From Curvibacter sp. PD_MW3 (GTDB taxonomy: Bacteria > Pseudomonadota > Gammaproteobacteria > Burkholderiales > Burkholderiaceae_C), in contig NSIV01000003.1 in the NCBI GenBank assembly GCA_002633085.1, positions 186,001 through 250,000 on the forward strand: a stretch of 64,000 nt of DNA, in the 5' to 3' direction. The notes beneath the pieces are model-generated. The model was not told the origin of the DNA. It saw only the letters and a list, made by a program, of their open reading frames with translations, and searched no databases. Position 1 is the first letter of the stretch. Each line of letters opens with the position of its first letter. Both the position numbers and the translations under genes were made by a program. Of this stretch, positions 18,962 through 28,591 are shown piece after piece.

Positions 18962-19819
18962 ATGCTTTACCCTGAACTGTTCAAGCAACTGGAGGCGGTC
19001 CGCTGGGACATGGACCGCGACATTCCCTGGCATCAACACGATGCCAGCGGCTTGAGCGATGAGCAGGCCCAGACCATCAAGATGAATGCCATCACGGAAT
19101 GGTCGGCGTTGCCGGCCACCGAGATGTTCCTGCGCGACAACCGGGACGACAGTGATTTCTCGGCCTTCATGTCGATCTGGTTTTTCGAGGAACAGAAGCA
19201 TGCCTTGGTGCTGATGGAATACTTGCGGCGCTTCCGTCCGGATCTCGTCCCGACCGAACAGGAGCTGCATGCCATCCGCTTCGAATTCGATCCTGCCCCA
19301 GCATTGGAAACACTGATGCTGCACTTCTGCGGCGAGATCCGGCTCAATCACTGGTATCGCCGTGCTGCCGAATGGCATACCGAGCCAGTGATCAAGCATA
19401 TCTACACCACCCTGAGCCAGGACGAGGCCCGCCATGGTGGTGCCTATCTCAAATACATGCGGCGAGCCATGGCCAGATCCGGGGCTGAAGCCCAGGCGGC
19501 CTTTGCCAAGGTGGGTGTTCTCATGGCCAGTGTGCGCCGCACGGCGCAGGCTTTGCACCCGACCAATTTGCACGTCAACAAGACGCTTTTCCCGCGTGAC
19601 ACCATTCAGAGTCGTTTGCCCAATCCGGAATGGCTGGCGCACTGGCTGGACACGCAGATCAACTTTGATGCGGTGTGGGAAAACAAGGTGATCGATCGCA
19701 TTCTGCACAACCTGAGTCTGCTCATGGGGCAGAGCTTCCAGACCGTGCAGGAACTCAATCGCTATCGCAAGGGGCTGACAGCGACGCTGGTATCGGGGGC
19801 TTTACCAGAGGCGGTCTGA
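18962..19819 (+). CDS. Ferritin-like diiron protein
   Basis: 285-residue protein with the ligand set of a four-helix ferritin-like or acyl-ACP-desaturase-like diiron site: Glu46 (TEWSALPATE), EEQKH (Glu76/Glu77, His80), GEIRLNHWY (near 126) and DEARH (Glu155, His158). This two-ExxH arrangement is that of soluble diiron oxygenases and desaturases. The substrate is unknown. I prefer ATG 18962 (MLYPELFKQLEAVRWDM); an in-frame GTG lies at 18950. There is no clear RBS. It converges on the HD-GYP-like gene with an 18-base overlap of coding ends. No ferredoxin or reductase partner is adjacent. Confidence 0.78.
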   Translation: MLYPELFKQLEAVRWDMDRDIPWHQHDASGLSDEQAQTIKMNAITEWSALPATEMFLRDNRDDSDFSAFMSIWFFEEQKHALVLMEYLRRFRPDLVPTEQELHAIRFEFDPAPALETLMLHFCGEIRLNHWYRRAAEWHTEPVIKHIYTTLSQDEARHGGAYLKYMRRAMARSGAEAQAAFAKVGVLMASVRRTAQALHPTNLHVNKTLFPRDTIQSRLPNPEWLAHWLDTQINFDAVWENKVIDRILHNLSLLMGQSFQTVQELNRYRKGLTATLVSGALPEAV

Positions 19820-21028
19820 GCTGCTGGCGGCGGTCAGGGGCAGCAGTCGCTGCAGATTGATCTGGACCTTGACATCACGGTGAGGCACGCTGGCCACGAT
19901 GCGGTAGTCGCGCAGGGCGGTGTCGCGCACGATGGGCTCCCCCGTCGGGATGCCATCGCGATTGATCAGCACTGCCACCTTGGGGGTCGTGGTGTTGATG
20001 CCGCGCTGGATCACAACGGCCACCTCGTTGGTGTTCAGGCGGACGAATGAGCCCGGTGAGTAAATGCCCACCGCCTTGATCAGGGCGGCGCCGGCCTCAT
20101 CAACCTGGCGGTTTTCATCAAAATAACTGGCCTGCATGGCGGCTGCCGGCGAGGTAGGCACCCGCGATGCGCGTGGTGCCAGGCGCGCACCAAACATGTC
20201 GGCGCGCTGGATCAGGCGGGCCATGCGCATACCCTCCGACATGCTGGCTAGGGGGCCGGGCGGCACCTGGTGGTGATCGCGGACCGCTTCCAGCCAGACC
20301 TTGTCGGTGATGCCCAGTTCGGCAAGCAGTTGAACCGAGCGCGTGGCATGCAGATCGATCTGCTTGCGTTGTTCGGGCGTCGGCGCGGCGAGCTGCATGG
20401 CCAGCCGGTCCTGCAAGTCGGTCATCCCGATGTTCATGGTGAGCGCGGCCCGACACAGTGTCGACTCCTGCTCACGGCTCCAGTTGAGGACTTCTCGCGC
20501 CGCCAGCCCGCACATGACGCTGACCAGCATGGCATGGGTTGCGCTATAGAGCTTGAGTTCACTGGCCGAGAGGTGAAACAGGGCAAACAGCGTGCCGTTG
20601 GGATTGCGTTGCGTGTGCCGCCGTAGTTGGTTGTTCAGCCGGTCGAGCCGCTGCAGAAAATTGGGCGAACTGGTATCTCGCAACAAGGCATTGGCCTGCA
20701 CCTGCAGGTCCAGCCAGTCCGCAGGGGCATCGTCGACTTCCACGCGCGTGGGATCCACGCCGGGCACCACCTTGGTCTTGGCAATCGTGCCCAGCGACTT
20801 GTTTTCAGTCACCATGTGGTGCAGCCGGTTGACATAGGAGCGGTGGTGTTCTGCGTCGACAATATCAACGAAGATCTCAAACCCCTTGCCGATCATCTTT
20901 TCCAATTCAGCCTTGTCGTCGATGACATAGCCTTTGTTGGCCAGCAGCGTGCCTGTGGCATCCCGAAGGGCATAAGGCAGCGGCTCGCCCAGGCGAATCG
21001 AATCAAGACTGACAGTAATCAGGCGCAT
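19802..21028 (-). CDS. Degenerate HD-GYP/HDOD-like domain protein
   Basis: 408 residues from the ATG at 21028 (MRLITVSLDSIRLGEPL); the open frame continues upstream but without family-like sequence. The N-terminal 120 residues resemble the DUF3391-type lead-in of HD-GYP proteins, and the middle aligns with an HD-GYP phosphodiesterase. However, the metal/catalytic HD pair is replaced: MNIGM (198-202) stands where HDIGK is expected, and DHHQVPPG (251-258) where HHExxxGxGYP is expected. The C-terminal 100 residues (YSPGSFVRLNTNEVAVV) match the tail of such proteins. It is therefore more likely a c-di-GMP-binding or scaffold protein than an active phosphodiesterase. Divergent from rfaE2. Confidence 0.75.
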   Translation of the reverse strand: MRLITVSLDSIRLGEPLPYALRDATGTLLANKGYVIDDKAELEKMIGKGFEIFVDIVDAEHHRSYVNRLHHMVTENKSLGTIAKTKVVPGVDPTRVEVDDAPADWLDLQVQANALLRDTSSPNFLQRLDRLNNQLRRHTQRNPNGTLFALFHLSASELKLYSATHAMLVSVMCGLAAREVLNWSREQESTLCRAALTMNIGMTDLQDRLAMQLAAPTPEQRKQIDLHATRSVQLLAELGITDKVWLEAVRDHHQVPPGPLASMSEGMRMARLIQRADMFGARLAPRASRVPTSPAAAMQASYFDENRQVDEAGAALIKAVGIYSPGSFVRLNTNEVAVVIQRGINTTTPKVAVLINRDGIPTGEPIVRDTALRDYRIVASVPHRDVKVQINLQRLLPLTAASSSDRLW

Positions 21029-21161
21029 AGATATGGAATTATGCCGCGACAACCGTGTTGGGATGTCGCGGAATATGGGGCGAATCGCCCGTGTTTTCGT
21101 GCTTAGGTCGGGCCTGGTTCGAGAGGTTCGATGCAGCGGGTGCCCTGTTAGGATGCCGCCT

Positions 21162-21665
21162 ATGACAGACCGTTCCGTTGCAGACCTTCCCGAGTTCCTC
21201 AACAAGCTGTGCCCGCGTGAGGCGCTGCCGGCGCGCCTGGCAGCCCTGACCCGGCCGCTGGTATTCACCAATGGCGTGTTCGATGTCATGCACCGCGGTC
21301 ATGCGATCTACCTAGCCCAAGCCCGGGCCTTGGGTGCCAGCCTGATTGTTGCCCTGAACACAGACGCCTCGGCACGGCGCCTGGGCAAAGGGCCCGATCG
21401 TCCGCTCAACAATGAGCAGGATCGCGCCATTCTGGTGGCGGCGCTGGGAGCGGTCGATCTGGTGACCTGGTTCGACGAGGACACACCAGAACAACTGATC
21501 GCTGCCATCCGCCCGGACGTCCTGGTCAAAGGTGGTGACTACGACATGCGCAAGTTGCCGGAAAGCGCGCTGGTGGCGTCCTGGGGTGGTCGGGCACTGG
21601 CGTTACCGTTTGTCGAGGGTTATTCCACCACGGCGCTGGTACGCAGGATTCGCAGCGCGTCCTGA
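21162..21665 (+). CDS. rfaE2: D-glycero-beta-D-manno-heptose 1-phosphate adenylyltransferase (RfaE2/HldC type)
   Basis: Activates heptose-1-phosphate with ATP to ADP-heptose for LPS inner core synthesis. The 167-residue protein is a stand-alone nucleotidyltransferase domain equal to the C-terminal half of E. coli HldE: VFTNGVFDVMHRGHAIYL contains the HxGH motif (His44, His47), followed by LGASLIVALNTD, RPLNNEQDRA and VKGGDYDMRKLPE. Start candidates are ATG 21162 (chosen) and ATG 21153. The separate kinase (RfaE1) is not in the window. Converges on glnE with 10 bp between ends. Confidence 0.94.
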   Translation: MTDRSVADLPEFLNKLCPREALPARLAALTRPLVFTNGVFDVMHRGHAIYLAQARALGASLIVALNTDASARRLGKGPDRPLNNEQDRAILVAALGAVDLVTWFDEDTPEQLIAAIRPDVLVKGGDYDMRKLPESALVASWGGRALALPFVEGYSTTALVRRIRSAS

Positions 21666-21675
21666 AACAGGCGCG

Positions 21676-24444
21676 TCAGGGGGCGCCGAAAACGGCTGCC
21701 CACAAGGCCAGTACCGCGTCGCGTTCGGTCGCCAGTTCTTGCGGATCGACTTCGGTCGGCTCTTCATTGAGGCGTGCCCGATGCTGCACCCGCCGCAGTT
21801 CGCGGTAGGCGTCGGCCGCGGCATCGCCGATGCCGGCGGGCAACAAGCCGCAGGCCTGCGCTGTCTGCAGCAAGGCGATATTGCCCACATTGGCGGCCAG
21901 TTCCGGGTGGCTGGCTGCCTGCGACAGCACCAGATACTGCACCGCAAACTCCGCATCGACCATGCCGCCGGGGCTGTGCTTGACATCGAACTGCACGCCG
22001 TGCGCCGGATGCGCCGCACGCACTTTCTCGCGCATGCCGACGATCTCCTGCCGCAGGGCCTGCGCATCGCGCGGGGCGCAGATCACGGCCTGTCGCACGG
22101 CATCGAAGCGCTGGTGCAGATCATCGCTGCCCAGCACGAAACGCGCGCGCGTCATGGCCTGGTGCTCCCAGGTCCAGGCGGTGTTGCTGCCGCGCTGTTG
22201 CTGGTAGTTGGCGTAGGCCTCGAACGTCGTGATCAACAGGCCGGAATTGCCGTTGGGGCGTAATGCGGTGTCGATCTCGTACAGATCACCTTCGCCGGTC
22301 TTGACCGTCAGCCAGTTGATCAACTTGCGGACCAGGGTGGCATAAACCTCGGGTGCCTGTTCATCATCGTCTTCGTAGACGAACACGATGTCCAGGTCGC
22401 TGCCATAACCCAGTTCCTTGCCGCCCAGTTTGCCGTAACCGATGATGGCGAACTGATGCTGTTCGCGGTGCTTTTTCTTCAGCCGCTCCCAGCACCAGCG
22501 CGTGGTGATGCGCAAGATGACGTCGGCCAGTGCGCTGAGGTCATCGGCCACTTGCTCGACTGTCAGCACGGCTTCGATGTCGCGGGCCAGGGTACGGAAC
22601 ACCTCGGCATGGTGGGCACGGCGCAAGAGGTTGAGCAATGACTCTTCATCGTCATCCCCCGCAGCCTGCAGGGCTTGCCGTCGCATTTCCAGCTCGGCTT
22701 CGAAGGCCGCTGCATCAAAGCGATCGCTCAGGATGGTGCGGCTGGCCAGCTCATCAATCACACCCGGGTGCAGCAGCAGGTAGCGTGCCGGCCAGCGGGC
22801 GGCACCCAACAGACGCACCAGGCGCTCGTGCACCGCCGGTCGCTCCAGCAGCATGGCCAGGTAGCTCTCGCGTCGCAGCAGGGGTTCCATCCAGTCGATG
22901 AGCCGAACCGCCGCCTCTTCACTAGCACGGCCCTCGCGCAGCCACTCGGCAGTGCGGCCTATCAGTCGCACCAGCCGGGCACGCGACTCCTCGCGCAGTG
23001 CCAGCACACGCGGATGGTGGCGCCAAGCCGCGACTCGTTCGCGCAGCAAAGGTGGCAACTGTTCCAGCAATTCGTCGAAATCGGCGGCGGTGGCACCGCC
23101 GGCCGGCTCGCTCTTGCCGTTGTTGCACCCCTTGCACTCCTTGTTGCCTTGCCCGCCGAGTAAGGTGTCGAATTCCTGTGCCACGATCTCCCGATGGGCG
23201 TCGAGCTGGGTCAGGAACGGGCACGTCCCTTCATAGCCCATGGTGTGCGCGATCCAGAGCAGGTCGTCATCGCGTGTTGGCAGTACATGGGTCTGCTGGT
23301 CGTCGAGGTACTGGATACGGTGCTCCACCCGACGCAGGAACAGATAGGCCTGCGACAAGGCGTCTGCCGTGGCCTTGGGCATGAGTCCGGCGCGCACCAG
23401 GCGCTGCAGGGCATCCAGCGTGGGGCGCGTGCGCAATTCGGGGAACTGGCCGCCGCGTACCACCTGCAACAGCTGAACCGTGAATTCGATTTCGCGAATG
23501 CCGCCGCGGGAGAGCTTGACGTCGTTGCTGCGTTCCGGGCGGCCGGCGCTGCGGCGCGCGGAATGCTCCCGGATCTGCCGATGCAGAACGCGCAGGGAAT
23601 CGAAGACGTTGTAGTCCAGATAGCGCCGGAACACGAAAGGTAGCACCATGCTGCGCAGGCCTTGCCCAGAGCCGTCGTGCATGTTGCGGCGCGGCGCGAC
23701 GATGCGGCTCTTGAGCCAGGCGAAACGCTCCCATTCACGCCCTTGCGCATGGAAATATTGCTCCAGGGCACCGAGCGAAACCGCGGGTGGGCCCGAATTG
23801 CCATTCGGGCGCAGTGCCAGATCGACGCGAAAGACAAAACCGTGTTCGGTGGTGTCGCCGATCAGGCCATAGATGGCGCGCACCGCCTTCGCAAAGTATT
23901 CGTGGTTGGAGATGCGTCCGCGCCCTTCCGGGCTGCCGGCCGTTTCGCCGTCCTGGTCGTAGACGTAGATCAGATCGATGTCGCTGGAGACGTTGAGTTC
24001 GCGCGCGCCGAGCTTGCCCATGCCGACGATCCACATCAGCGCCCGTGCGCCTTGCGGTGTGGTTGGCATGCCATGGACCTCGTCCAGTGCTTGCAGCGTC
24101 TGGGTGGTGGCAATGTCCAAGGCGAATTCAGCCAGGTCGGTCATAACGCGGGTGATGTCATGCAATTCGGCTTGCTGGTCGCAGTCCAGCGTCACCAGGC
24201 GTTCCATGACCAGATGGCGCGTGGTGCGCAAGGCGGTGGCGACATCGGCGCCGCCGCGTTGCAGCGCCTCGAACACCTGCTGCATGCTGTCCTGATGGGG
24301 TCGGCCTGGCGGCAGCAGATGCAGCTGGGACTCGTAGCGTCGGCGCACGCGCTGGGCGAAGCGGGAGTGGTCCGACAGGGCCTCAGTGCTGGATGGCACC
24401 GAAACGTCAGCTTGCGTCAAGTCGTTCACACCGTTGCGGGTCAT
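21676..24444 (-). CDS. glnE: Bifunctional glutamine synthetase adenylyltransferase/deadenylase
   Basis: Adds or removes AMP on glutamine synthetase in response to PII, tuning nitrogen assimilation. I start at the ATG at 24444, giving 922 residues, in the usual family range. Two nucleotidyltransferase domains are visible: the deadenylase half with NVSSDIDLIYVYDQDGE (about residue 155) and RVDLALRPNGNSG, and the adenylase half with GYGSDLDIVFVYEDDDE (about 680) and DTALRPNGNSG. The linker before the second half contains a Cys-rich insert (KECKGCNNGK) that is unusual. Divergent from the YhdP gene, with only 19 bases between the start codons. Confidence 0.96.
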   Translation of the reverse strand: MTRNGVNDLTQADVSVPSSTEALSDHSRFAQRVRRRYESQLHLLPPGRPHQDSMQQVFEALQRGGADVATALRTTRHLVMERLVTLDCDQQAELHDITRVMTDLAEFALDIATTQTLQALDEVHGMPTTPQGARALMWIVGMGKLGARELNVSSDIDLIYVYDQDGETAGSPEGRGRISNHEYFAKAVRAIYGLIGDTTEHGFVFRVDLALRPNGNSGPPAVSLGALEQYFHAQGREWERFAWLKSRIVAPRRNMHDGSGQGLRSMVLPFVFRRYLDYNVFDSLRVLHRQIREHSARRSAGRPERSNDVKLSRGGIREIEFTVQLLQVVRGGQFPELRTRPTLDALQRLVRAGLMPKATADALSQAYLFLRRVEHRIQYLDDQQTHVLPTRDDDLLWIAHTMGYEGTCPFLTQLDAHREIVAQEFDTLLGGQGNKECKGCNNGKSEPAGGATAADFDELLEQLPPLLRERVAAWRHHPRVLALREESRARLVRLIGRTAEWLREGRASEEAAVRLIDWMEPLLRRESYLAMLLERPAVHERLVRLLGAARWPARYLLLHPGVIDELASRTILSDRFDAAAFEAELEMRRQALQAAGDDDEESLLNLLRRAHHAEVFRTLARDIEAVLTVEQVADDLSALADVILRITTRWCWERLKKKHREQHQFAIIGYGKLGGKELGYGSDLDIVFVYEDDDEQAPEVYATLVRKLINWLTVKTGEGDLYEIDTALRPNGNSGLLITTFEAYANYQQQRGSNTAWTWEHQAMTRARFVLGSDDLHQRFDAVRQAVICAPRDAQALRQEIVGMREKVRAAHPAHGVQFDVKHSPGGMVDAEFAVQYLVLSQAASHPELAANVGNIALLQTAQACGLLPAGIGDAAADAYRELRRVQHRARLNEEPTEVDPQELATERDAVLALWAAVFGAP

Positions 24445-24463
24445 AATTCCTGTCACGTTTCCG

Positions 24464-27400
24464 ATGTACAAAATGGATGACCTGCCGAGCCGACCTTCAT
24501 CACTGCTGAAAATCATGGCAATTGCCACGCGCGTCGCGCTTTGGCTGCTGCTGGGGGGCTGGCTGGTCATGATCAGCGCCTGGGGGGCGCTGCACCTTTT
24601 CATTGTGCCGCGAATTGGCGAACTTCGCCCGCAACTGGAAACCCGGGCCAGTCAGCTGTTGGGGGTGACTGTGCGCATCGGTGCCATCGAAGCCCGTCCG
24701 GATGGCCTGATCCCCTCGTTCGAGTTGAGTCAGGTTCGTCTGATTGATCCGGTGGGTCATGAGACCTTGCAGTTGCCGCGGGTACAGGTGGCCTTGTCGC
24801 CGCGCTCGCTCTGGAACTTCGGTTTTGAGCAGATCTACATCGAGAGCCCGCAACTGGACATCCGGCGTGCGGCCGATGGCCGTATCTTTGTGGCCGGACT
24901 GGATCTTTCGAAAGACCAGAGCACCGACAGCCAGGCGCTGGATTGGTTTTTCTCCCAGACCGAGTTTGTCATCCGCGGCGGCACCTTGCAGTGGCGCGAT
25001 GAGCTGCGCGCTGTCCCGGCGCTGGTGCTGGAACGGGTCGACTTCGTTGTGCGCAACACCGCGCGCAGCCACGCCTTTCGGGTGGATGCGACGCCGCCGC
25101 CCGAATGGGGGCAGCGCTTCACACTGATGGCCAATTTCCGCCAGCCCTTGCTGTCCGGAAATGCCGGAGAGTGGCGCAAGTGGGATGGACAGGTTTTTGC
25201 CCAGTTTGGCCATGTCGATCTCTCGCAGCTGCGGCGTTATGCCGACCTGGGCATGGATGTGGCTCAAGGCAGCGGCGCGCTCAGGGCCTGGGTGGATGTC
25301 AGTCGCACTCAGGTGACCGGGGCGACGGCCGATGTGGCCATGTCCGACGTGCAGGCGACTCTGACGCCGAAGCTGGGGGCCTTGTCCCTTCCCTTGCTGA
25401 CCGGCCGGCTGGGCGGGCGACTGCTGCAAGGCGGGTTTGAATTCTCGACCCAGGACCTGCAGTTCGAACTGGACGATGGCCTGCGCTGGCCGGGTGGCAA
25501 TGTGCGCGTCGTGCATGTGGCGGCCGAAGGCCGTGCACCGGCGCGTGGTGAACTGCAGGCGGACCGCCTGGATCTGGCCGCATTGGCCCGGATTGCCGAT
25601 CGCCTGCCCTTGGATGACGCCATGCATGCGGCAGTGACCGCCTATGCGCCCAAGGGCCTGGTGGAACGAATTCAAGCTAACTGGCAGGGGCCGCTGGAGG
25701 CGCCCACTCGCTTCGACGCCAAAGGGCGGGTGGTGCGGCTGGATGTGGCTGCTGGCTCGCCGGCCCCGGCGGCCCGCGGTGGTGTGGGTTCGCCCGGCGT
25801 GCGTGGGGCGACCATCGATTTCGATGTGAACCAATCGGGCGGGCGGGCCACACTGTCCTTGCAGGATGGTCAATTGGAGTTGCCCGGCGTGTTCGATGTG
25901 CCGACGCTGGAGTTCACCCAGTTGGCGACCGACCTGCAGTGGCAGATTGATGGCGAACGCATCAGCCTGCAGCTACCCAATCTGAAATTCAGCAATGCCG
26001 ATGCGCAGGGCGAAGCGCAGGTCAAATGGCAGACCAGTGAGCCTGCGGCGGCCCTCGGGCGTGGCCGTTTCCCCGGTGTGCTTGATTTACAAGGCAGTAT
26101 GAGCCGGGCGGATGTCGCCCGGATTCATCGCTATCTGCCGCTGGAGGTCGAGCGGGACGTGCGTGACTACCTGCGTGATGCCCTGGCGCAAGGACGGGCC
26201 AGTGGCGTGCGTTACCGCGTCAAGGGTGACTTGAACAACTTCCCGTTTGCCGATCCGAAGCAGGGCGAGTTCCGTGTCTCGGCCAGTGTGCGTGATGCGA
26301 CCTATGTCTATGTGCCGCGCAGCCTGCAGCCGGCCGGTGCCCTGCCTTGGCCGGCACTGACCCAAGTGGAAGGCGAGTTCCTGATGGAGCACGCCAGTTT
26401 GCAGCTCAAGAATATGAGCGCGCGGCTGGCTGGGGCGCCGGGGGTGCGCATCAATCGGGCCGATGCGCAAATCCCGAACCTGCTGCAGGGCGCGACAGCC
26501 GATGTCAGTGCCGAGGCCAAGGGGCCGCTGGGTGAGATGTTGAGTGTCTTGGTGAACGGCTCGCCACTGGGCGAAATGATCGGTCATGCCCTCAAGCAGG
26601 CCAGCGCCAGCGGCAGCGCCGATCTGCAGCTCAAGCTCAAGCTGCCGGTGATGGATGTGAATAAAACCAGTGTGCAGGGCAAGATCACGTTGGCGGGCAA
26701 CGATCTGCAGATTGCCCCAGACATTCCCCGCCTGAGTCGTACCCGCGGCGTGGTGCATTTCAGCGAGGCCGGTTTTGCCATCAGCGGCGGGCAGGCGCGT
26801 GCGCTGGGTGGTGATCTGCGTGCCGAAGGCGGCACCATTCCCGTGCCGGGAGCCGCCACGCGCAGTGGGCCGACCGTGTTGCGTGTGCAGGGCAATGCGA
26901 CCGCCGAGGGGCTGCGCCAGGCGCGCGAACTTGGTGCCGTGGCCCGGCTGGCGCAACAGGCCACGGGCAGCACGAACTATGTTCTTGTGCTGGGCATTCG
27001 CCGCGGTGTGCCCGAGCTGCAAATTACAAGCAACCTGCAGGGGTTGGCGTTGAGTCTGCCGGTACCGCTCAGCAAAAGTGCCGAGGCGCTCCTGCCACTG
27101 CGGCTGGAGACGGTGCTCACGCGTGAGTCGCAGCAAGCCGGCGCCAACGCGCCTTTGCATGACCAGTTGACGCTGGAGCTCGGCCGCATCGCCTCGGCGG
27201 TGTACGTGCGGGACGTATCGGGTGCCGAAGCGCGTGTCCTGCGCGGGGCCGTGGGCGTCGGGCTGGCGCCGGGTGAGCAGGTGCCTTTGCCGGCCGACGG
27301 GGTGGTGGCCAATATCAATCTGCAAAGTGTGGACGTGGATGCCTGGAGCGCGGCCCTGTCCGATCCGGCTACGGCAGGGACAGCCGGTCGCACGGCCGAC

Positions 27401-28591
27401 GTTGGCCTGGTCAGCATTTACATGCCGACCCGGCTGGCGGTGCGTGCCCATGAGTTGATCGCCACCGGACGCAAGCTCAACCAGGTGGTGGCGGGTGGCT
27501 CGCGCGAAGGCCAGACTTGGCGTGCCAATCTGGACGCACAGGAACTCAGTGGCTATCTCGAATACCGCCAGCCTGTGGGCAACAGCGCTGGCCGGCTGTA
27601 TGCGCGTCTGGCCCGCCTGGCGTTGGCGCAGTCTTCTGCCAAGGACGTGGAAACGCTGCTCGACGAACAGCCGGTCAGCATTCCGGCGCTGGACATCGTG
27701 GTCGATGACATGGAACTGCGCGGCAAGAAGCTCGGCCGGATTGAGATCGAAGCCGTCAATCGCGGCGCCGGCGCAGCGGCCCGCGATGGTGGCTCACGCG
27801 AGTGGCGACTCAATCGGTTCAACATCATCATGCCGGAGGCGGTTTTCACGGCCACCGGCAATTGGGCCTTGCTCAACGAGCCGGTTGGCCGGCCAGCACC
27901 AGGTCGTGCGCAGCCCGAGCGACGGCGCACCGTGATGAACTTCAAGTTCGAGATTGCTGACGCCGGCGAATTGCTGGGCCGTTTCGGCATGAAGGAGGTG
28001 ATCCGTCGCGGCAAGGGCCGGATGGAAGGCCAGATCGCCTGGGCCGGCTCGCCGCTGGCACTGGATTACCCGACGCTGGGCGGTGCCTTCAATGTCAATG
28101 TGGAGAGCGGCCAATTTCTCAAGGCCGACCCGGGCATCGCCAAGTTGCTGGGCGTGCTGAGCCTGCAGTCCTTGCCACGGCGCCTGGCGCTGGATTTCCG
28201 CGATGTCTTCAGCGACGGGTTCGCCTTTGACTTCGTGCGCGGTGATATTCGTATCGAACAGGGCATTGCCAGCACCAACAACCTGCAGATGAAGGGTGTG
28301 AATGCCGCGGTGCTGATGGATGGGCGTGCCGACATCGCACGCGAGACGCAGGACATCAAGGTCGTCGTCGTGCCGGAGATCAATGCCGGCACGGCCTCGC
28401 TCATTGCCGGCTGGATCAACCCGGCCGTGGGCCTGGGTTCCTTCCTGGCCCAGCTGGTGTTGCGCCGCCCGCTGATCGATTCAGCCACCGAGGAGTTCCA
28501 GATCACCGGCAGCTGGACCGACCCCAAGATCACGCGCACCGATGCGCCGGCGGCCGGCAAGGGTGGCAGCAAAAGCGAGGCTGGGCGATGA
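24464..28591 (+). CDS. YhdP family (AsmA/TamB-like) envelope phospholipid-transport protein
   Basis: Very long (about 1375 residues) inner-membrane-anchored periplasmic protein. In E. coli, YhdP, TamB and YdbH form bridges for phospholipid flow to the outer membrane. There is one N-terminal transmembrane helix (ATRVALWLLLGGWLVMISAWG), then a DUF3971-type N-terminal region (RIGELRPQLETRASQLLGVTV) and repeated beta-rich AsmA-like segments. The family C-terminal part has FNVNVESGQFLKADPGIAKLLGVLSLQSLPRRL cut over several motifs. I take ATG 24464; ATG 24473 is nearly equivalent. It heads a coupled run: its stop overlaps the amidase ATG by 4 bases. Confidence 0.9.
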   Translation: MYKMDDLPSRPSSLLKIMAIATRVALWLLLGGWLVMISAWGALHLFIVPRIGELRPQLETRASQLLGVTVRIGAIEARPDGLIPSFELSQVRLIDPVGHETLQLPRVQVALSPRSLWNFGFEQIYIESPQLDIRRAADGRIFVAGLDLSKDQSTDSQALDWFFSQTEFVIRGGTLQWRDELRAVPALVLERVDFVVRNTARSHAFRVDATPPPEWGQRFTLMANFRQPLLSGNAGEWRKWDGQVFAQFGHVDLSQLRRYADLGMDVAQGSGALRAWVDVSRTQVTGATADVAMSDVQATLTPKLGALSLPLLTGRLGGRLLQGGFEFSTQDLQFELDDGLRWPGGNVRVVHVAAEGRAPARGELQADRLDLAALARIADRLPLDDAMHAAVTAYAPKGLVERIQANWQGPLEAPTRFDAKGRVVRLDVAAGSPAPAARGGVGSPGVRGATIDFDVNQSGGRATLSLQDGQLELPGVFDVPTLEFTQLATDLQWQIDGERISLQLPNLKFSNADAQGEAQVKWQTSEPAAALGRGRFPGVLDLQGSMSRADVARIHRYLPLEVERDVRDYLRDALAQGRASGVRYRVKGDLNNFPFADPKQGEFRVSASVRDATYVYVPRSLQPAGALPWPALTQVEGEFLMEHASLQLKNMSARLAGAPGVRINRADAQIPNLLQGATADVSAEAKGPLGEMLSVLVNGSPLGEMIGHALKQASASGSADLQLKLKLPVMDVNKTSVQGKITLAGNDLQIAPDIPRLSRTRGVVHFSEAGFAISGGQARALGGDLRAEGGTIPVPGAATRSGPTVLRVQGNATAEGLRQARELGAVARLAQQATGSTNYVLVLGIRRGVPELQITSNLQGLALSLPVPLSKSAEALLPLRLETVLTRESQQAGANAPLHDQLTLELGRIASAVYVRDVSGAEARVLRGAVGVGLAPGEQVPLPADGVVANINLQSVDVDAWSAALSDPATAGTAGRTADVGLVSIYMPTRLAVRAHELIATGRKLNQVVAGGSREGQTWRANLDAQELSGYLEYRQPVGNSAGRLYARLARLALAQSSAKDVETLLDEQPVSIPALDIVVDDMELRGKKLGRIEIEAVNRGAGAAARDGGSREWRLNRFNIIMPEAVFTATGNWALLNEPVGRPAPGRAQPERRRTVMNFKFEIADAGELLGRFGMKEVIRRGKGRMEGQIAWAGSPLALDYPTLGGAFNVNVESGQFLKADPGIAKLLGVLSLQSLPRRLALDFRDVFSDGFAFDFVRGDIRIEQGIASTNNLQMKGVNAAVLMDGRADIARETQDIKVVVVPEINAGTASLIAGWINPAVGLGSFLAQLVLRRPLIDSATEEFQITGSWTDPKITRTDAPAAGKGGSKSEAGR

